A DNA stretch of 64,000 nucleotides from Dactylis glomerata (GCA_007115705.1 QXEO01001125.1:310001-374000); one strand, 5' to 3'. Counted from the first letter of the stretch, positions 11,312 to 22,351 are shown. The notes: a model not told the origin generated them from the letters alone. Program-made: numbers and translations.

Positions 11312-14300
11312 TCACCCTTCTAAATGAACCGGGTAATAGTATTCTCCTTTCGGATCTATGACTTGTTCTAATAAGAAACCGGCAATTTCCTCTTGAATTG
11401 CTTGCACGCGTTCCCGTGGTAGAAGACTGTCCCGCATCCGTTCGATCTAATTTAAAGAAGGGGATCAATATATATGAATGAAACTAAACACAGTTGATGG
11501 TAATAAAATAATGTTGAGATTATTGTTTATCGTACTTCAAGTTTTTTGATGTTTCGGTCTGCACCCTTCTCTTTGGTCGTCTGGCGAATGAACTCGCAGA
11601 CATAGTATCCACATAAGTTATTCCCAGCTTCTTGCCTCAAGCACTTTACGAGAACGGAGTTCAATCAAAATAAGAATCAAGCATGATAATTGTATTGAAA
11701 CTAGAATCAAAGAGATACGTGGATCTAGCAAGTAGTACTTACATTCAATGGTTTAAATGTAAGCTCTGGCTTCCAAACACCCCTAGTGTTGGCGGTGAAC
11801 CGTTTCCAAGCCTTCTGGAGGCATTCCTGCATGTTCACCCAATTTCCTAAAGGTGTGCGTTTTGAGTCCATGACTTTGACTACTCCTTCGTCAACACTAA
11901 TGATTAACAGAATAAAGTGGAAGCTGCACAGACATAATGAGTCAAATAGCTTAACATCGAGTAAAGCGAAAACAAAATGTGTACAAGACAGTAACACTCA
12001 CTCGAAGTTGTAAGGAAATAGTATTTCCCTTCTGTTGCTGAAATACTTCAACGATTGTACCAAGTTATCCTCTGTCTCTTTGGGTTTTTTTTTGAGAGTA
12101 TCTTCATGAACGAAATTGCAGTCAACGAACCCAAGGTCAAAGATTCCTCCTCGGTCGCATTCGAGAATCTTCATTCTGCATATATAATTAGTATAATGAT
12201 GAGTAAGATTATACAAGCAACGAATGAGCTGAGCTAGAAAGACTTAATAATACTTACAGGCAATAGGCACTGACAATAGTTTTGTCGAGGGCGTCTTGTT
12301 GGTAAAACTGAAATAATTCTAGAAATTCCATCAGTAAGAAGCCATCTCCATGACCGTAATGGTGGTGTTTATATCCAGCATAGATCCAGTTTGTGGATTC
12401 AGCACAGGCTTGTATGTACCAGTTATGCAATCTCCGCATTTTTGTTGGTAGATCTTTGACTAACTCGGGTTTGACGAGAGGATCCCCGTACCGGTATTTG
12501 TACGCTATTTGCTGGTACCCCTCGAACTCATCTAGACGGCTTATGTACTCAGCAATAGACAGTCCATATAACTTGGCCTTTTCTCCGTAGAGTTGAATAA
12601 ACTCCGGATCAATGTTCGGATCATGCCGCTCCTGGGCTCTCCACTCATTGGTATCGTACACTTTGAGCGGTTCGATCGATTGATTTTTCTGTTGTCCGAG
12701 CTGGGCAACTTCTTTCCCGACTCTCCGCTCTTTTGCCTCAGCTGACTTGGTAATAGAGCGATTATAGTCAGGTGTGAGCGCTATGGGTTGGTGAAGCTGA
12801 ATCTTAAGCGCGGCTGCTTTGGCTTTATCTTCTGCGGTGACCGGGAAGATCAATGGCTCCGTCGGCTTTGGATTTTTCTTGTTAGCCATGTCAGTCTTCC
12901 ACTGTTGATAATGGGCATCTGCGGCCGTAGCAATTTCCTCATCTGTCTTCTCGTAAGGAAGCTTCTTCATATTCTGATGAGGTACTCTTGGGAGGGGCGA
13001 TAGCTTACGTTTCGGTGATCGGAACGTGCTCTTGCTGCTGCTGGTGGTGCTGCCCCTCTTAGTATACTTCCGCTTTAGTCTCTGAGGCTCAGGGGACGGA
13101 GACGGCTGACGCGGCGGCGGAGACGGCTGAGGCGGCGGTGGAGACAGCTGCGGTGAGTGGTGAGGCGGTGAAGGCGACGGTTGCGCTGGAGAATGGTGAG
13201 GTGGCGGCGAAGGTGGACTGCTGCTATGAGGAGTGGGTGGCCTTGGCGGGACATAATTTGGAAGCACGATGTGCTCCTTTGGCCATACAATAGTCCCCCC
13301 TTTGGCTTCTCCTAGTTCAGTCAGGTCCCTATCTTCCCCTGCAGGGTGGTCCAGCTTCAGCTCCTCAAAATCTTGCTTGACATCATCCACCGTGACGACA
13401 GCGTACCCTTTTGGAATCGGTCTGCAATGCCAAGTTCCGTTAGGCGCAGTTGGTACGGCCATGCCGACCGCCGCTGTCACCCTTAAGTTCATAACTTGCA
13501 CCTTTAGCTCACAAGCTGTGCTCTCCGTGATATCATCCACTGGGTAGCGTTTAGGAGGAGCCATCGTCAGTGCATCATCATCACCATCGTGGAGCTGGGT
13601 GGAAGCGACGCTGCTTTTCTTATTTGATAGGGCGTCGATACCATCGAATGCAGCTTCTACCATGTGCCGCTGAGATTGGCTGCTGATACCTTGCTGGCTA
13701 AGTCTGTCGAGTTGATCCTGCTGCCGCTTTAATGCTTCTTCTACATTACGCAGCCGGTCTGCAGCTGCCGCTTTCTCAGCTGCCTCCCTTTCCTTTCTCC
13801 TCTGATGACTTTTATCGGGATATCTCTTCATTTCCGCGGGGAAGGCAACCTTCCACGGCTTGGAGCCCGGTGTGCCTCGTGCTCGTCCGGTGTGTTCATC
13901 ATTTTTGAGGGCTCGTGTGAGCTCGTCGTTCTCTCTATCGGGAACGAACCGTCCCGCTTCCACATCTTGTACTGCACTTCTAATATCTTCGATGGGCAGT
14001 AGGGGATGATCTTTGTGTTTCTGGGTATATATTGCCCTCCCTTCTTCGTCCAACGTGCCCCCATGGCCGTAAAACCAGTTTCTCGCCCGTGGTGTCCATG
14101 TTGTGGGCTCTGGTCTGATCCCGGCAGCAATATACTTGACCTCAAGTGCATCCCACTTAGGCATGCAACCGGCGTAGCCAGCAGACCCCATATTATGGTG
14201 GTACACTTTCTTAGCAGCGTTCTCTTGATTTATTCTCGACCTTTCCAAAGCTTTCTCCGATGTCTTGTACTTCACAAAATCAGCCCACTGGTGTCTTAAC

Positions 14301-15116
14301 TTAGCATAGCCGGCTTGATTAAAATCCGGAGTCTTGTCTAACTTGACAAACTTAAGGTACAATTTCTTCTTCCAGTTCTTGAATGCCTCGGCCATCTTGA
14401 TCAGAGCAAACTTCTTTACTCTTTTAAGTAGCTCCTTATTTGCTTCCTTCTCCTCATCTGGATTCACATCTATCCTCGGCAGGAGGAAATTAAGCATAAG
14501 CCTGTCAAAAAGCTTATCTTTGGCGACGTCGCCGACAAACAGGACTCCACCGCTGCTTGGCCGATTCCATTCTTGAACGATGATCGGGATGTGGTCCCTC
14601 ACAAGAACTCCACATTGCTTGACAAATTTTTTTGCGACATCTTCAGGAGCTAGCGGTTGGCCGTCTACACCGACCACTTCGATCCTATAACTCACTTTGT
14701 TGTCCAACTTTTTGGTTGGGCCTCGTTTTGTTCTGACGGAACAAGTGCTCGATCCGGAGGGCTAAAATAAGAAAGAGTGTTAATATATGCATGTATATAT
14801 ATAGACAGTCGGGCATTACAAAAAAACATATATACACCTCGCCGGAGTTTCCGAGATTTAAGGTTCGGCCGGAGCCGTTGTCTTCTCCCTCGTCGGCTTC
14901 TCCCTCGTCGCCTTCTCCCTTGTCAGCTTCTCCCTCACCGGTTTCTCCCCCGTCCCAGGCTTCTACCTCACCGGAGTCGTCTCCTCGGTTGAGAGATTCA
15001 TCTCCCTCACCGGAATCGTTCAGAAATGTCCTGGTGACATCAATATCTACATTTTCTCGGATCATTCCTTGGAGGAAGTATTCATCATCTTGACTTTTTT
15101 TATGTGCTGGATCCAT
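11312..15116 (-). CDS. CACTA second protein with Ulp1-type C48 protease domain
   Basis: I assemble six exons with consistent phase: 15116-14838, 14761-12258, 12175-12002, 11923-11743, 11643-11536, 11446-11312 (3381 nt, 1126 aa, no internal stop). Exon 1 (MDPAHKKSQ...) is acidic with GE-rich repeats. Residues about 94-590 are charged, with a coiled-coil-like KEREAAEKAAAADRLRNVEE stretch. A proline/serine-rich linker at about 590-640 is followed by a basic RLKRKYTKRG, a likely nuclear localisation signal. The C-terminal 200 residues match a Ulp1/SENP cysteine peptidase: His988 in FHFILLI, Asp1005 in VKVMDS, Gln1050 in CLRQ and Cys1057 in NNLCGYYVCEF, the complete catalytic set. This class cleaves SUMO or related modifiers; activity here is inferred. 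It occupies the position of TNPA in En/Spm. The long exon alone reads through its donor and hides the protease domain. Confidence 0.88.
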
Positions 15117-15770
15117 AGTTTCTGCAATATACCGACATTTGTTAGTTAGAATACACGCTATATATTCAAAATGCACGCTAAAACTAATTTTAACTAATTC
15201 TAATTCTAACTAACAAACTAACACTAACTTCTAACTAAGTACTAAGGGCATTCCTATTCGGCGCTTCAAGCGCCTGTTACGGGTGGACGCCTGAAGGCAT
15301 GTTCTTGACCGGACAAAAATAATAGATTTTTATTTCTATTGGGCCAGCCCACTAAGATTTTAACGTCTGTGGGGGGGTGCGCGTCAAATAGGAATTGCCC
15401 ACAGCACCCAGCGGGCAAAAGAGGCCGAAAAAACAGCACCAGCGGGCAAAAGAGGTCCAAAAAAATAGCACCGCGTCGGCCCGCGTCAGTGCGTCAGTAC
15501 GTCTTCTCCAACGCGACGCCCGCGTCAGTGCCCCGTCGCCTCGAGTCCCGCCGCGTCAGTGCTTTGGGCGCCCCGCCGTCACCTTCAATGCCTGCCGCGG
15601 CATCAACGCCGGCGTGCCGATTGGGCTGCCGCTCGGTGGCATTCATTGCGGCCGCTGGACGCCCGGCCACTGGCCCCTTTAAAAGGAGGCCAACGGAGCC
15701 GCGGCCACCAGCCTCCATCGCCATAGCCAGCACAGCCGCCAGAGCCACCACATCCCGGCCACCACAGCAG
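15117..15770. promoter_or_regulatory. Divergent promoter region between the Ulp1-domain gene and the 322-aa gene
   Basis: Upstream of both genes. It includes an imperfect inverted repeat 15246-15401 (GGGCATTCCTATTC... / ...AAATAGGAATTGCCC), possibly a small MITE although no target duplication is visible; a direct repeat of the CAGCACCAGCGGGCAAAAGAGG type at about 15404-15470; and a TATA-like TTTAAAAGG near 15678, about 95 bp before the plus-strand ATG. Confidence 0.5.
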
Positions 15771-15772
15771 CC

Positions 15773-16741
15773 ATGGGGTTCTGGAAGAAGGGCAAGGGCA
15801 GCCACGACCACGAGGCCGGCGGGTCGCGCCGGTCTGGGCGCCGCCAGTCTCCTCCACGCCGCCAGTCTCCTCCACGCCGCGCCAGGACGGCCTCGCCGCA
15901 GCGCCAGCGTGACCGCCGGTACATTCCGGTGAGTCACTGCCAGGCGCTGTACCAGTGCGGCCAGAGCGTGGACTGGCCGGACTGCAGCCTCCCCGGCGGG
16001 TGGCACCTCAACAGCCGGCGCGTGCCGGTCCCGCCGGTGCCGCGCTTCGGCCCGGAGCGGGTCGCCGAGATCCGCCGCCGGCGCGCACTGATGCCGGCGC
16101 GCCTCCGCGCCGATCCTGCCTTTGGCTACGATAGCCAATGGTGGGACAACTTCGGGCCGCGGGAGCGCGACCCGGTGCGGCGGGCGGCCTTCCTAGGGGA
16201 GGTCGCCCCCAACCCCTACGCCGGCGTGTACATGCCGGAGCCGGGGCCAGAGCCGCCGCAGGCGGATCCCTTCATCGAGGAGATGGAGGAGGACAAGGAG
16301 GCGCCGCCGGAGGTGGGCGGCGACGACATCCCTGGCGAGGAGCCCAGGGACGACACCGACGACTTCGTCGGCAGCGTCGCCTACGGCATCCTCGACGCGA
16401 TGGACCACGGCGAGGCGCCGCCACCCCCGCCACCGATGTCCGAGGAGGAGGAGCTCCGGGTCGCCGTCCTCGTCTCCGAGGAGGAGGAGAAGAGGCGGTG
16501 GGCCGGCATCGACACGGCGCTGGCCATGTCCGTGCACCAGCAGCACGGCCGGCCACCGTCGCCTCCTCCACAGCGTGCGGCGACTCCACCGCCGCCTCCT
16601 CCACCAGGCCCACCCCCGCCGCCACCGCGTGCGGCGACTCCACCGCCGCCTCCTCCACCAGGTCCTCCTCCACCGCCTGCGGCCAACTGGCCGTGGCCGC
16701 AGGGGCCCTACATCATCCTCCCCGACGAGGACGGCGAGTAG
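15773..16741 (+). CDS. Transposon passenger protein, 322 aa, with tandem UIM-like motifs
   Basis: Single-exon, very GC-rich ORF on the strand opposite to the transposase genes. Order: basic SP/RR-rich N-terminus (residues 1-50), a conserved block at about 55-140 with GWHLNSRRVPVPPVP and a W-rich stretch (DSQWWDNFGPRERDPVRR), an acidic region, then two helices that fit the ubiquitin-interacting-motif pattern: SEEEELRVAVLVSEEE (Leu228, Ala231, Ser235) and EEEEKRRWAGIDTALAMS (Ile246, Ala249, Ser253). A poly-proline tail follows. From memory, grass genomes contain many hypothetical proteins with the VPVPPVP block; function is unknown. TATA-like box near 15678. It shares the central block with the protein at 18078-18584. 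Confidence 0.72.
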   Translation: MGFWKKGKGSHDHEAGGSRRSGRRQSPPRRQSPPRRARTASPQRQRDRRYIPVSHCQALYQCGQSVDWPDCSLPGGWHLNSRRVPVPPVPRFGPERVAEIRRRRALMPARLRADPAFGYDSQWWDNFGPRERDPVRRAAFLGEVAPNPYAGVYMPEPGPEPPQADPFIEEMEEDKEAPPEVGGDDIPGEEPRDDTDDFVGSVAYGILDAMDHGEAPPPPPPMSEEEELRVAVLVSEEEEKRRWAGIDTALAMSVHQQHGRPPSPPPQRAATPPPPPPPGPPPPPPRAATPPPPPPPGPPPPPAANWPWPQGPYIILPDEDGE

Positions 16742-17252
16742 GCCGCGGCGAGGACGACGACGCCGACGCCCCTGTGCCCGCCCCGACGAGGGCTTTTTAT
16801 TTTTATTTTTTATTTTTATTTTTCTATGTTTTTTTTAATTTCAATGTATTATATATATATAAGTAATGAAAAATTTGCCTACGGCAATTTAAATGCAAAA
16901 TTTAAAAAAAAAAGAAAAAAATTGGCCGGCCGGGCTCACCGTCGAAGGGGGGCGGCGGCGCTGGGGGTGCGGGGCGGGCGCACGGGGCCGGGCGTCGCGG
17001 CGACGCTGGGGGGGGCGGCGGCGCAGGCCACCTGCAGAGAGAGAATGTGATAAGCGGCGGCGCGGGGGGGAAAAGGGAGAGGTCGCGGTGGCGGCGGCGC
17101 TCACCGAGGACGGCGGCAGCGGCGGCGCTCTCCGAGGACGGCGGCAGGAAACTCGGACAGCCTGCCGGCGTGTTTTCGCTCCGCGCGCAAAAGTCCTTAG
17201 CAGTTTCGGCCGATTTGGGGAAGTGGGGGAGGAAGAAGGGCGAGTTATATTT
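16742..17252. other. 3' flank of the 322-aa gene, GC-rich spacer
   Basis: A T-rich transcript-end-like stretch (16798-16920) followed by a GC-rich stretch to about 17190 with overlapping ORFs in all frames. No supported gene. Confidence 0.4.
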
Positions 17253-17455
17253 GGAGGGGTCATTGGTCCCGGTTCGTGGCACCAACCGGGACCAATGACT
17301 CAACGGTCCCGGTTGATTCCACAAACCGGGACCAATGACCTGGGCGAGGGGCGCTGCTGAGCCGCCACGTGCCCATTAACGGTCCCGGTTGATGCCACAA
17401 ACCGGGACCAATGTCCTGGGCGAGGGGCGCTGCTGAGCCGCCACGTGCCCATTGT
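17253..17455. repeat. Internal block of CACTA subterminal-type repeats
   Basis: Three palindromic units of the form GGTCCCGGTT...AACCGGGACCAATG, two of them followed by the same GGGCGAGGGGCGCTGCTGAG stretch and CCACGTG. The motifs match those at both CACTA ends but lie in the middle of the element, with no CACTA terminus beside them. Confidence 0.75.
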
Positions 17456-17703
17456 TTTTCTGTTTTAACTTGCTGTTTTCATTTTAACAGGAAAAAACTT
17501 TCTTCTATTTAAAATTTGGAAAAACTTTCAACAGGAAAAGTGTTTCAATTTAAATAACTAATCTAAAACCATTTTCTGTTTTCAAAATTATGAATTCTAA
17601 CTAAACAATTTTACTATTTTTAATAAAAAATGCACTAACACGTTTAAAACGGGCATAACAAATTCAAAAATGATCCAAACAATGTGAAACCTTCGCGTGG
17701 TGT

Positions 17704-17802
17704 CATATTATGTGTCATAGTTGCAAGGAAAAATATTGAACTTGGAAAATTGCAAACGTCATAAAAAATCCTTCACAAAATGACCTATCATGTTCGAGGT
17801 TT
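17704..17802. repeat. Direct repeat, copy 1 (about 95 bp)
   Basis: Matches 18594-18690 with few differences (shared GTGTCATAG, GGAAAAATATTGAACTTGG, TTCACAAAATGAC). The two copies bracket the 168-aa gene. Confidence 0.8.
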
Positions 17803-18002
17803 CATGGTATTTAGGTCAAACCACCAATGTTATGGCTAGAATCAGGGCATAGTTTATGATAATGTGCCCATATTGTGCACACATGTTGTACCCACCAGCC
17901 GGGACTAAAGGTTAGATAGTTTCCCGCGCCACTGCGTTCCCGCCTATTTTCTTCCCGCGCTTTCCACCTTTTCCCGCCTCCGTCTTCCCGCCATTTTTTC
18001 AC

Positions 18003-18010
18003 TATATATA
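18003..18010 (+). promoter_or_regulatory. TATA box of the 168-aa gene
   Basis: TATATATA about 70 bp before the ATG at 18078. It lies only about 10 bp before an in-frame ATG at 18018, which argues against that earlier start. Confidence 0.55.
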
Positions 18011-18077
18011 TGTAGGCTTGGCCTCCATTTACATATCACATCTAGACTCATATCTGCAAACCTCATCACTCTCTCCC

Positions 18078-18584
18078 ATGGCCTCCATCGTATCTCTAAC
18101 CCCCAAGGAGGCGGAGGCGCTTTGCGCCTCAAACTACCCCTGCCCGCCGGGCTACCGCGTCCCCACCGGCTGGATGCTGAGCGTCGGAGGCGTACCGGTC
18201 CCTCCTGTCCCTCTAGGTGTGGCGCGTCAGATGGCCATCACGAACCACTACTACTTCGAGCTCACGCCAGAGCAGCGGAGGAATCCCCAGTGGCATCCCG
18301 ACTACAGCCCGACTTGGGACGCCTTCTTCATCAATCGGCGTGAGAGTGCGCTTGCCAGGCACGAGGAGGACGGCCCACCTTGTTCGAACTTCAACGAGGC
18401 CGGCCGTCGGCTGTGGTGGCGCGGCCGGACTCTCCAGAGCGTCATGGCCTACCGTGGCCCCCGCCTGTGCTACCCTCAGTCTCAGCCCACGCATGCTCAC
18501 CCGCCGAGGTTCGACTACCGCGACTCCGACGACTACGACGACTACAGTGGCGATGTTTATAGGGCTAGGCATGACTATGACTGA
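18078..18584 (+). CDS. Transposon passenger protein, 168 aa, paralogue of the 322-aa protein
   Basis: Intact single-exon ORF starting at a good plant context (CCCATGGCC). It shares an ordered block with the 322-aa protein: P-x-GW-x-L, VPVPPVP, then a spaced W-x-x-D-x-x-x-x-W-x-x-FF stretch (HPDYSPTWDAFFINRRE). The C-terminus is acidic and Tyr/Asp-rich (DSDDYDDYSGDVY). No UIM-like motif here. GC-rich against AT-rich surroundings. An in-frame ATG at 18018 exists but lies too close to the TATA box. Function unknown. Confidence 0.65.
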   Translation: MASIVSLTPKEAEALCASNYPCPPGYRVPTGWMLSVGGVPVPPVPLGVARQMAITNHYYFELTPEQRRNPQWHPDYSPTWDAFFINRRESALARHEEDGPPCSNFNEAGRRLWWRGRTLQSVMAYRGPRLCYPQSQPTHAHPPRFDYRDSDDYDDYSGDVYRARHDYD

Positions 18585-18593
18585 ATCACTCCA

Positions 18594-18690
18594 ATATTAT
18601 GTGTCATAGCTGCATGGAAAAATATTGAACTTGGATAATTGCAAACATCATAAAAAATCATTCACAAAATGACATGTCATAGTTTTCATA
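18594..18690. repeat. Direct repeat, copy 2 (about 95 bp)
   Basis: Partner of 17704-17802; see that entry. It starts ten bases after the 168-aa stop codon. Confidence 0.8.
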
Positions 18691-18753
18691 CATTACATAG
18701 ATTTACATAGGGTTTAGGGTAATTCTCCTTCGTCGCGTATGTCGATCCCTTGC

Positions 18754-21700
18754 CTATGATCGCTTCTTAGGCCGTAACCATGGAGCATCTTCATTATTTA
18801 ACGGGATGCAAGGGTCAGTTTTCACGGTGAAGGGCGGAATTTCTTCAAACTTATCATAATCTGCTGACATGTCTGTCTTGTCCTCGACTCCCGCGATGTT
18901 TCTTTTCCCTGAAAGAACTATGTGACGCCTGGGCTCATCGTCTGATGTATTCGTTTCCTTATTTTTCCTTTTTTTCGGTCTGGAGGACATGTCCTTCACA
19001 TAGAAAACCTGAGCCACATCATTGGCTAGGACGAATGGTTCGTCTCTGTAACCAAGATTCTTGAGATCCACTGTTGTCATTCCGTACAGCTGGTCCACCT
19101 TTACCCCTTCTCTATTCATGTTGACCCAAATGCACCGAAACAAAGGGACCTTAAAAGTAGGTCCATAGTCAAGTTCCCATATCTCCTCTATGTAACCATA
19201 GTATGTGTCCTTTTTCCCATTGTCACATGTTGCATCAAAGCGGACACCACTATTTTGGTTAGTGCTCTTTTTATCTTGGGAGATCGTGTAAAATGTATTC
19301 CCATTTATCTCGTACCCTTGGAAAGTCAATACAGTCGCAGATGGTGTCGCAGCCAACAAGTAGAGCTGATCTCCAATAGTGGTGTCATTTATGAGATGTA
19401 ATTGCAACCAAGTGCCAAAAGTCTCCATGTGATTTTCTTTAATCCAGTAGTCATCCTTCCCCGGGAACTTAGAGCGTACAACATTCATGTGTTCCTTGAT
19501 ATACGGAGCCACGAAGGTAGAGCTTTGTAAAACTGTGTAGTGTGCTTGATTCAAAGAATGCCCGTCCCTAAATATCATTGCTTTCTTTCCTAGCGTGCCT
19601 TTTCCACTTAGTCTCCCCTCATACCGTGATTCAGGAACACCAATCGGCTTAAGGTCAGGAAGAAAGTCAACACAGAACCCAATGACCTCCTCTATTCCAT
19701 AGCCCTTGGAGATGCTTCCTTCTGGCCTTGCACGATTACGAACATATTTCTTTAAGACTCCCATGAACCTCTCGAAGGGGAACATATTGTGCAGAAATAC
19801 AGGACCGAGAATGGAAATCTCATCAACTAGGTGAACTAAGAGATGCGTCATAATATTGAAGAAGGACGGGGGGAACACCAACTCAAAACTGACAAGACAT
19901 TGGACCACATCCTTTTGCAGCCTTTCTAGACTTTCTCGATCGATCACCTTCTGAGATATTGCATTGAGGAATGCACATAGCTTCACAATGGGTACTCGAA
20001 CATTTTCCGGTAGAAGCCCCCTCAATGCAACCGGAAGCAACTGCGTCATAATCACGTGACAATCATGAGACTTCAGGTTCTGGAATTTTTTCTCTGCCAT
20101 ATTTATTATTCCCTTTATATTAGACGAGAACCCAGCCGGGACCTTGATACTATTCAGGCATTCAAAAAAGATTTCCTTCTCTGCTTTGGTAAGAGCGTAG
20201 CTGCTTAAGTATTGACGGCCTTTATCAGTATGCTTGTTGTATGGGTCTTTGATACGTTGCTGGTCCTCCCGTGCTTCTGGTGTATCTTTTGTCTTCCCAT
20301 ACACGCCTAGGAAGCCTAGCAGGTTCACGCAAAGATTCTTCGTCACGTGCATCACATCGATTGAAGAACGGACCTCTAGGTCTTTCCAATACTCAAGCTC
20401 CCAAAATATAGATTTCTTCTTCCACATGGCCGTGTGTCCGGTAATGGGGTCTTTCGGAACAGATTGACCGCCAGAACCCTTTCCAAATATTACTTCTAGG
20501 TCCTTCACCATACCAAATACATCAGCACCTTTAGGGAGCTTAGGCTTCTTCCGGTGATCTGCCTCACCGTTGAAATGCTTGCCTTTTTTTCTTACTTGAT
20601 GATTGGTCGGAAGAAATTTACGACACTCCAGGTACACAACCTTCTTACATTTATCCAAATATGTACCTTTAGTCTTATCTAAACAGTGCGTGCATGCATT
20701 GTATCCCTTGTTTGACTGTCCTGAAATATTACTAAGAGCAGGCCAATCATTGATGGTTACGAACAGCAACGCTCGTAGGTCAAATGGCTCCTGTTTGTGC
20801 TCATCCCACACCTTTACACCTGGTTCTGCCCACAGCTGCAATAGTTCATCGACTAATGGCCTTAGATACACATCAATGTCGTTGCCGGGTTGCTTCGGTC
20901 CTTGGATGAGCACTGGCATCATAATGAACTTCCGCTTCATGCACAACCAAGGAGGAAGGTTGTAGATACATAGAGTCACGGGCCAGGTGCTGTGACTGCA
21001 GCTCTGCTCCCCAAAAGGATTCATGCCGTCTGTACTTAGACCAAACCATAAGTTCCTCGCATCACCTGCAAAGTTTGAGTACTTTCTCTCGATGTTTCTC
21101 CACTGCGACCCATCGGCGGGGTGTCTCAGTTTCCCGTCTTTCTTACGCTCTTCTTTGTGCCATCGCAACAACCTAGCATGCTCTTTGTTTCTGAACAGAC
21201 GTTTCAACCGTGGTATTATAGGAGCATACCACATAACCTTAGCAGAAACCTTCTTCCTGGGGGGCTCGTCATCACCCTCAACATCACCAGGGTCATCTTG
21301 TCTGATCTTGTACCGACATGCAGTGCATACCGGACATTTATCCATATTCTCATACTTCTCACCACGGTATAAGATACAGTCATTAATGCATGCATGTATC
21401 TTCTCCACATCTAATCCTAGAGGGCAGATAGTCTTCTTTGCTTCGTACGTTGTCTCGGGCAGCTCATTATCCTTTGGAAGCTTTGGCTTTATTATTTTCA
21501 GTAACTTCTCAAATCCCTTGTCAGATAAACCAGCCTCTGCCTTCCATTTCAGCAATTCAAGTGTGGTACCGAGCTTTGTGCTGCCATCTTCGCAATTTGG
21601 GTATAATAACTTTTTGTGATCGTTTTGCATGGCCTCCAACTTCAGCTTCTCCCTTTCTGTATCGCATTGTTGCTTTGCATCAGAAATGACCCGACCAAGA

Positions 21701-22239
21701 CCATCACCGGGCTCATCCGATGTCCGTTGTTCTTCTTCATTGCCGCCTCCCTCTTCTTCATTGTCTTCCATTGCAGTATCACCGTATTCTTCAGGATAGC
21801 TGTCATCATCCTCTTCTTCATTTTCTTCCAGCCTAACCCCTCTTTCTCCGTGCATGGCCCAACAATAATATCCGGGCATGAAACCTCTCCGAAGCAGATG
21901 GCTTTGAAGGATTCTCGGGGCAGAGTGCTCCGTCAAATTTCGACAGTCGATGCAGGGACAAGGCATAAAATTATCCACTTTGTTTGCCTTAGCCACATCG
22001 ATAAATTTATGCAGGCCTGCAATAAAATCAGAATCGCGTCGGTCGCCGTACATCCATCGCATCCGCGCATCGATCTGCGTTATAATAATTAACTATTATA
22101 ATAACATCATGAATAGTGAAATGACCACCCACATGGACACATATGCAAGATTTTTATATCAGTTACAGATGAAGAAGATAAGGTTGCTAACCTCGGCGGA
22201 GGATACCGTGTTGTGCGAACTTAAATGTGGCATGGACAT
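18754..22239 (-). CDS. CACTA transposase (TNP2/TNPD type)
   Basis: The large exon 22074-18754 is open without interruption. I add a short first exon 22239-22192 (MSMPHLSSHNTVSSAE), joined through a GAG|GTTAGC donor and GCAG acceptor in phase 0, giving about 1122 aa. Domains in order, numbered in the large ORF: transposase-associated domain (1-75, RWMYGDRRDSDFIAGLHKF and a CPCIDC zinc-like pair); acidic linker; the tnp2 transposase domain (about 190-420) with STDGMNPFG and GPKQPGNDIDVYLRPLVDEL; a CTHCL motif; DUF4218 region (about 660-790, LPENVRVPIVKLCAFLNAIS and FMGVLKKYVRNRARPEGSI); DUF4216 region (about 940-1040) with VPLFRCIWVN; and a basic tail PKKRKNKE, a likely nuclear signal. It cuts and re-joins the element's ends. 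No stops or frameshifts. Confidence 0.94.
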
Positions 22240-22344
22240 TTCGTCGAACACCTTGTGTGCAATCAAAGGAAAAAAAAGCTAGCACCCACACCACACACAC
22301 AATTCAGCAAATTTTTGTGGCAAAGGGCAAAGGGCTGGGTATCA

Positions 22345-22351
22345 ATTTATA
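22345..22351 (-). promoter_or_regulatory. TATA box of the transposase gene
   Basis: TATAAAT on the minus strand, about 110 bp upstream of the proposed ATG at 22239. It supports the short first exon. Confidence 0.6.

Noticed and set aside
12254..14707. 817-aa ORF as a complete protein
   Set aside because: It is the main part of exon 2; its apparent start codon is TTG and its end is a spliced donor.
15246..15401. Harbinger-type MITE call for the inverted repeat
   Set aside because: Ends are complementary, but the flanks (TAA and ACA) do not form a target duplication; left as an inverted repeat in the promoter region.
15494..16138. 214-aa minus-strand ORF
   Set aside because: Antisense shadow of the 322-aa gene in GC-rich sequence.
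16138..16866. 242-aa plus-strand ORF
   Set aside because: Alternative frame of the same gene; Arg/Ala/Gly-biased as expected from GC-rich shadow frames.
16889..17360. ORFs of 124-155 aa on both strands
   Set aside because: Low-complexity Arg/Pro/Ala products running into the repeat block; no support.
18213..18609. ORFs overlapping the 168-aa gene
   Set aside because: Other frames of the same DNA without the conserved family block.
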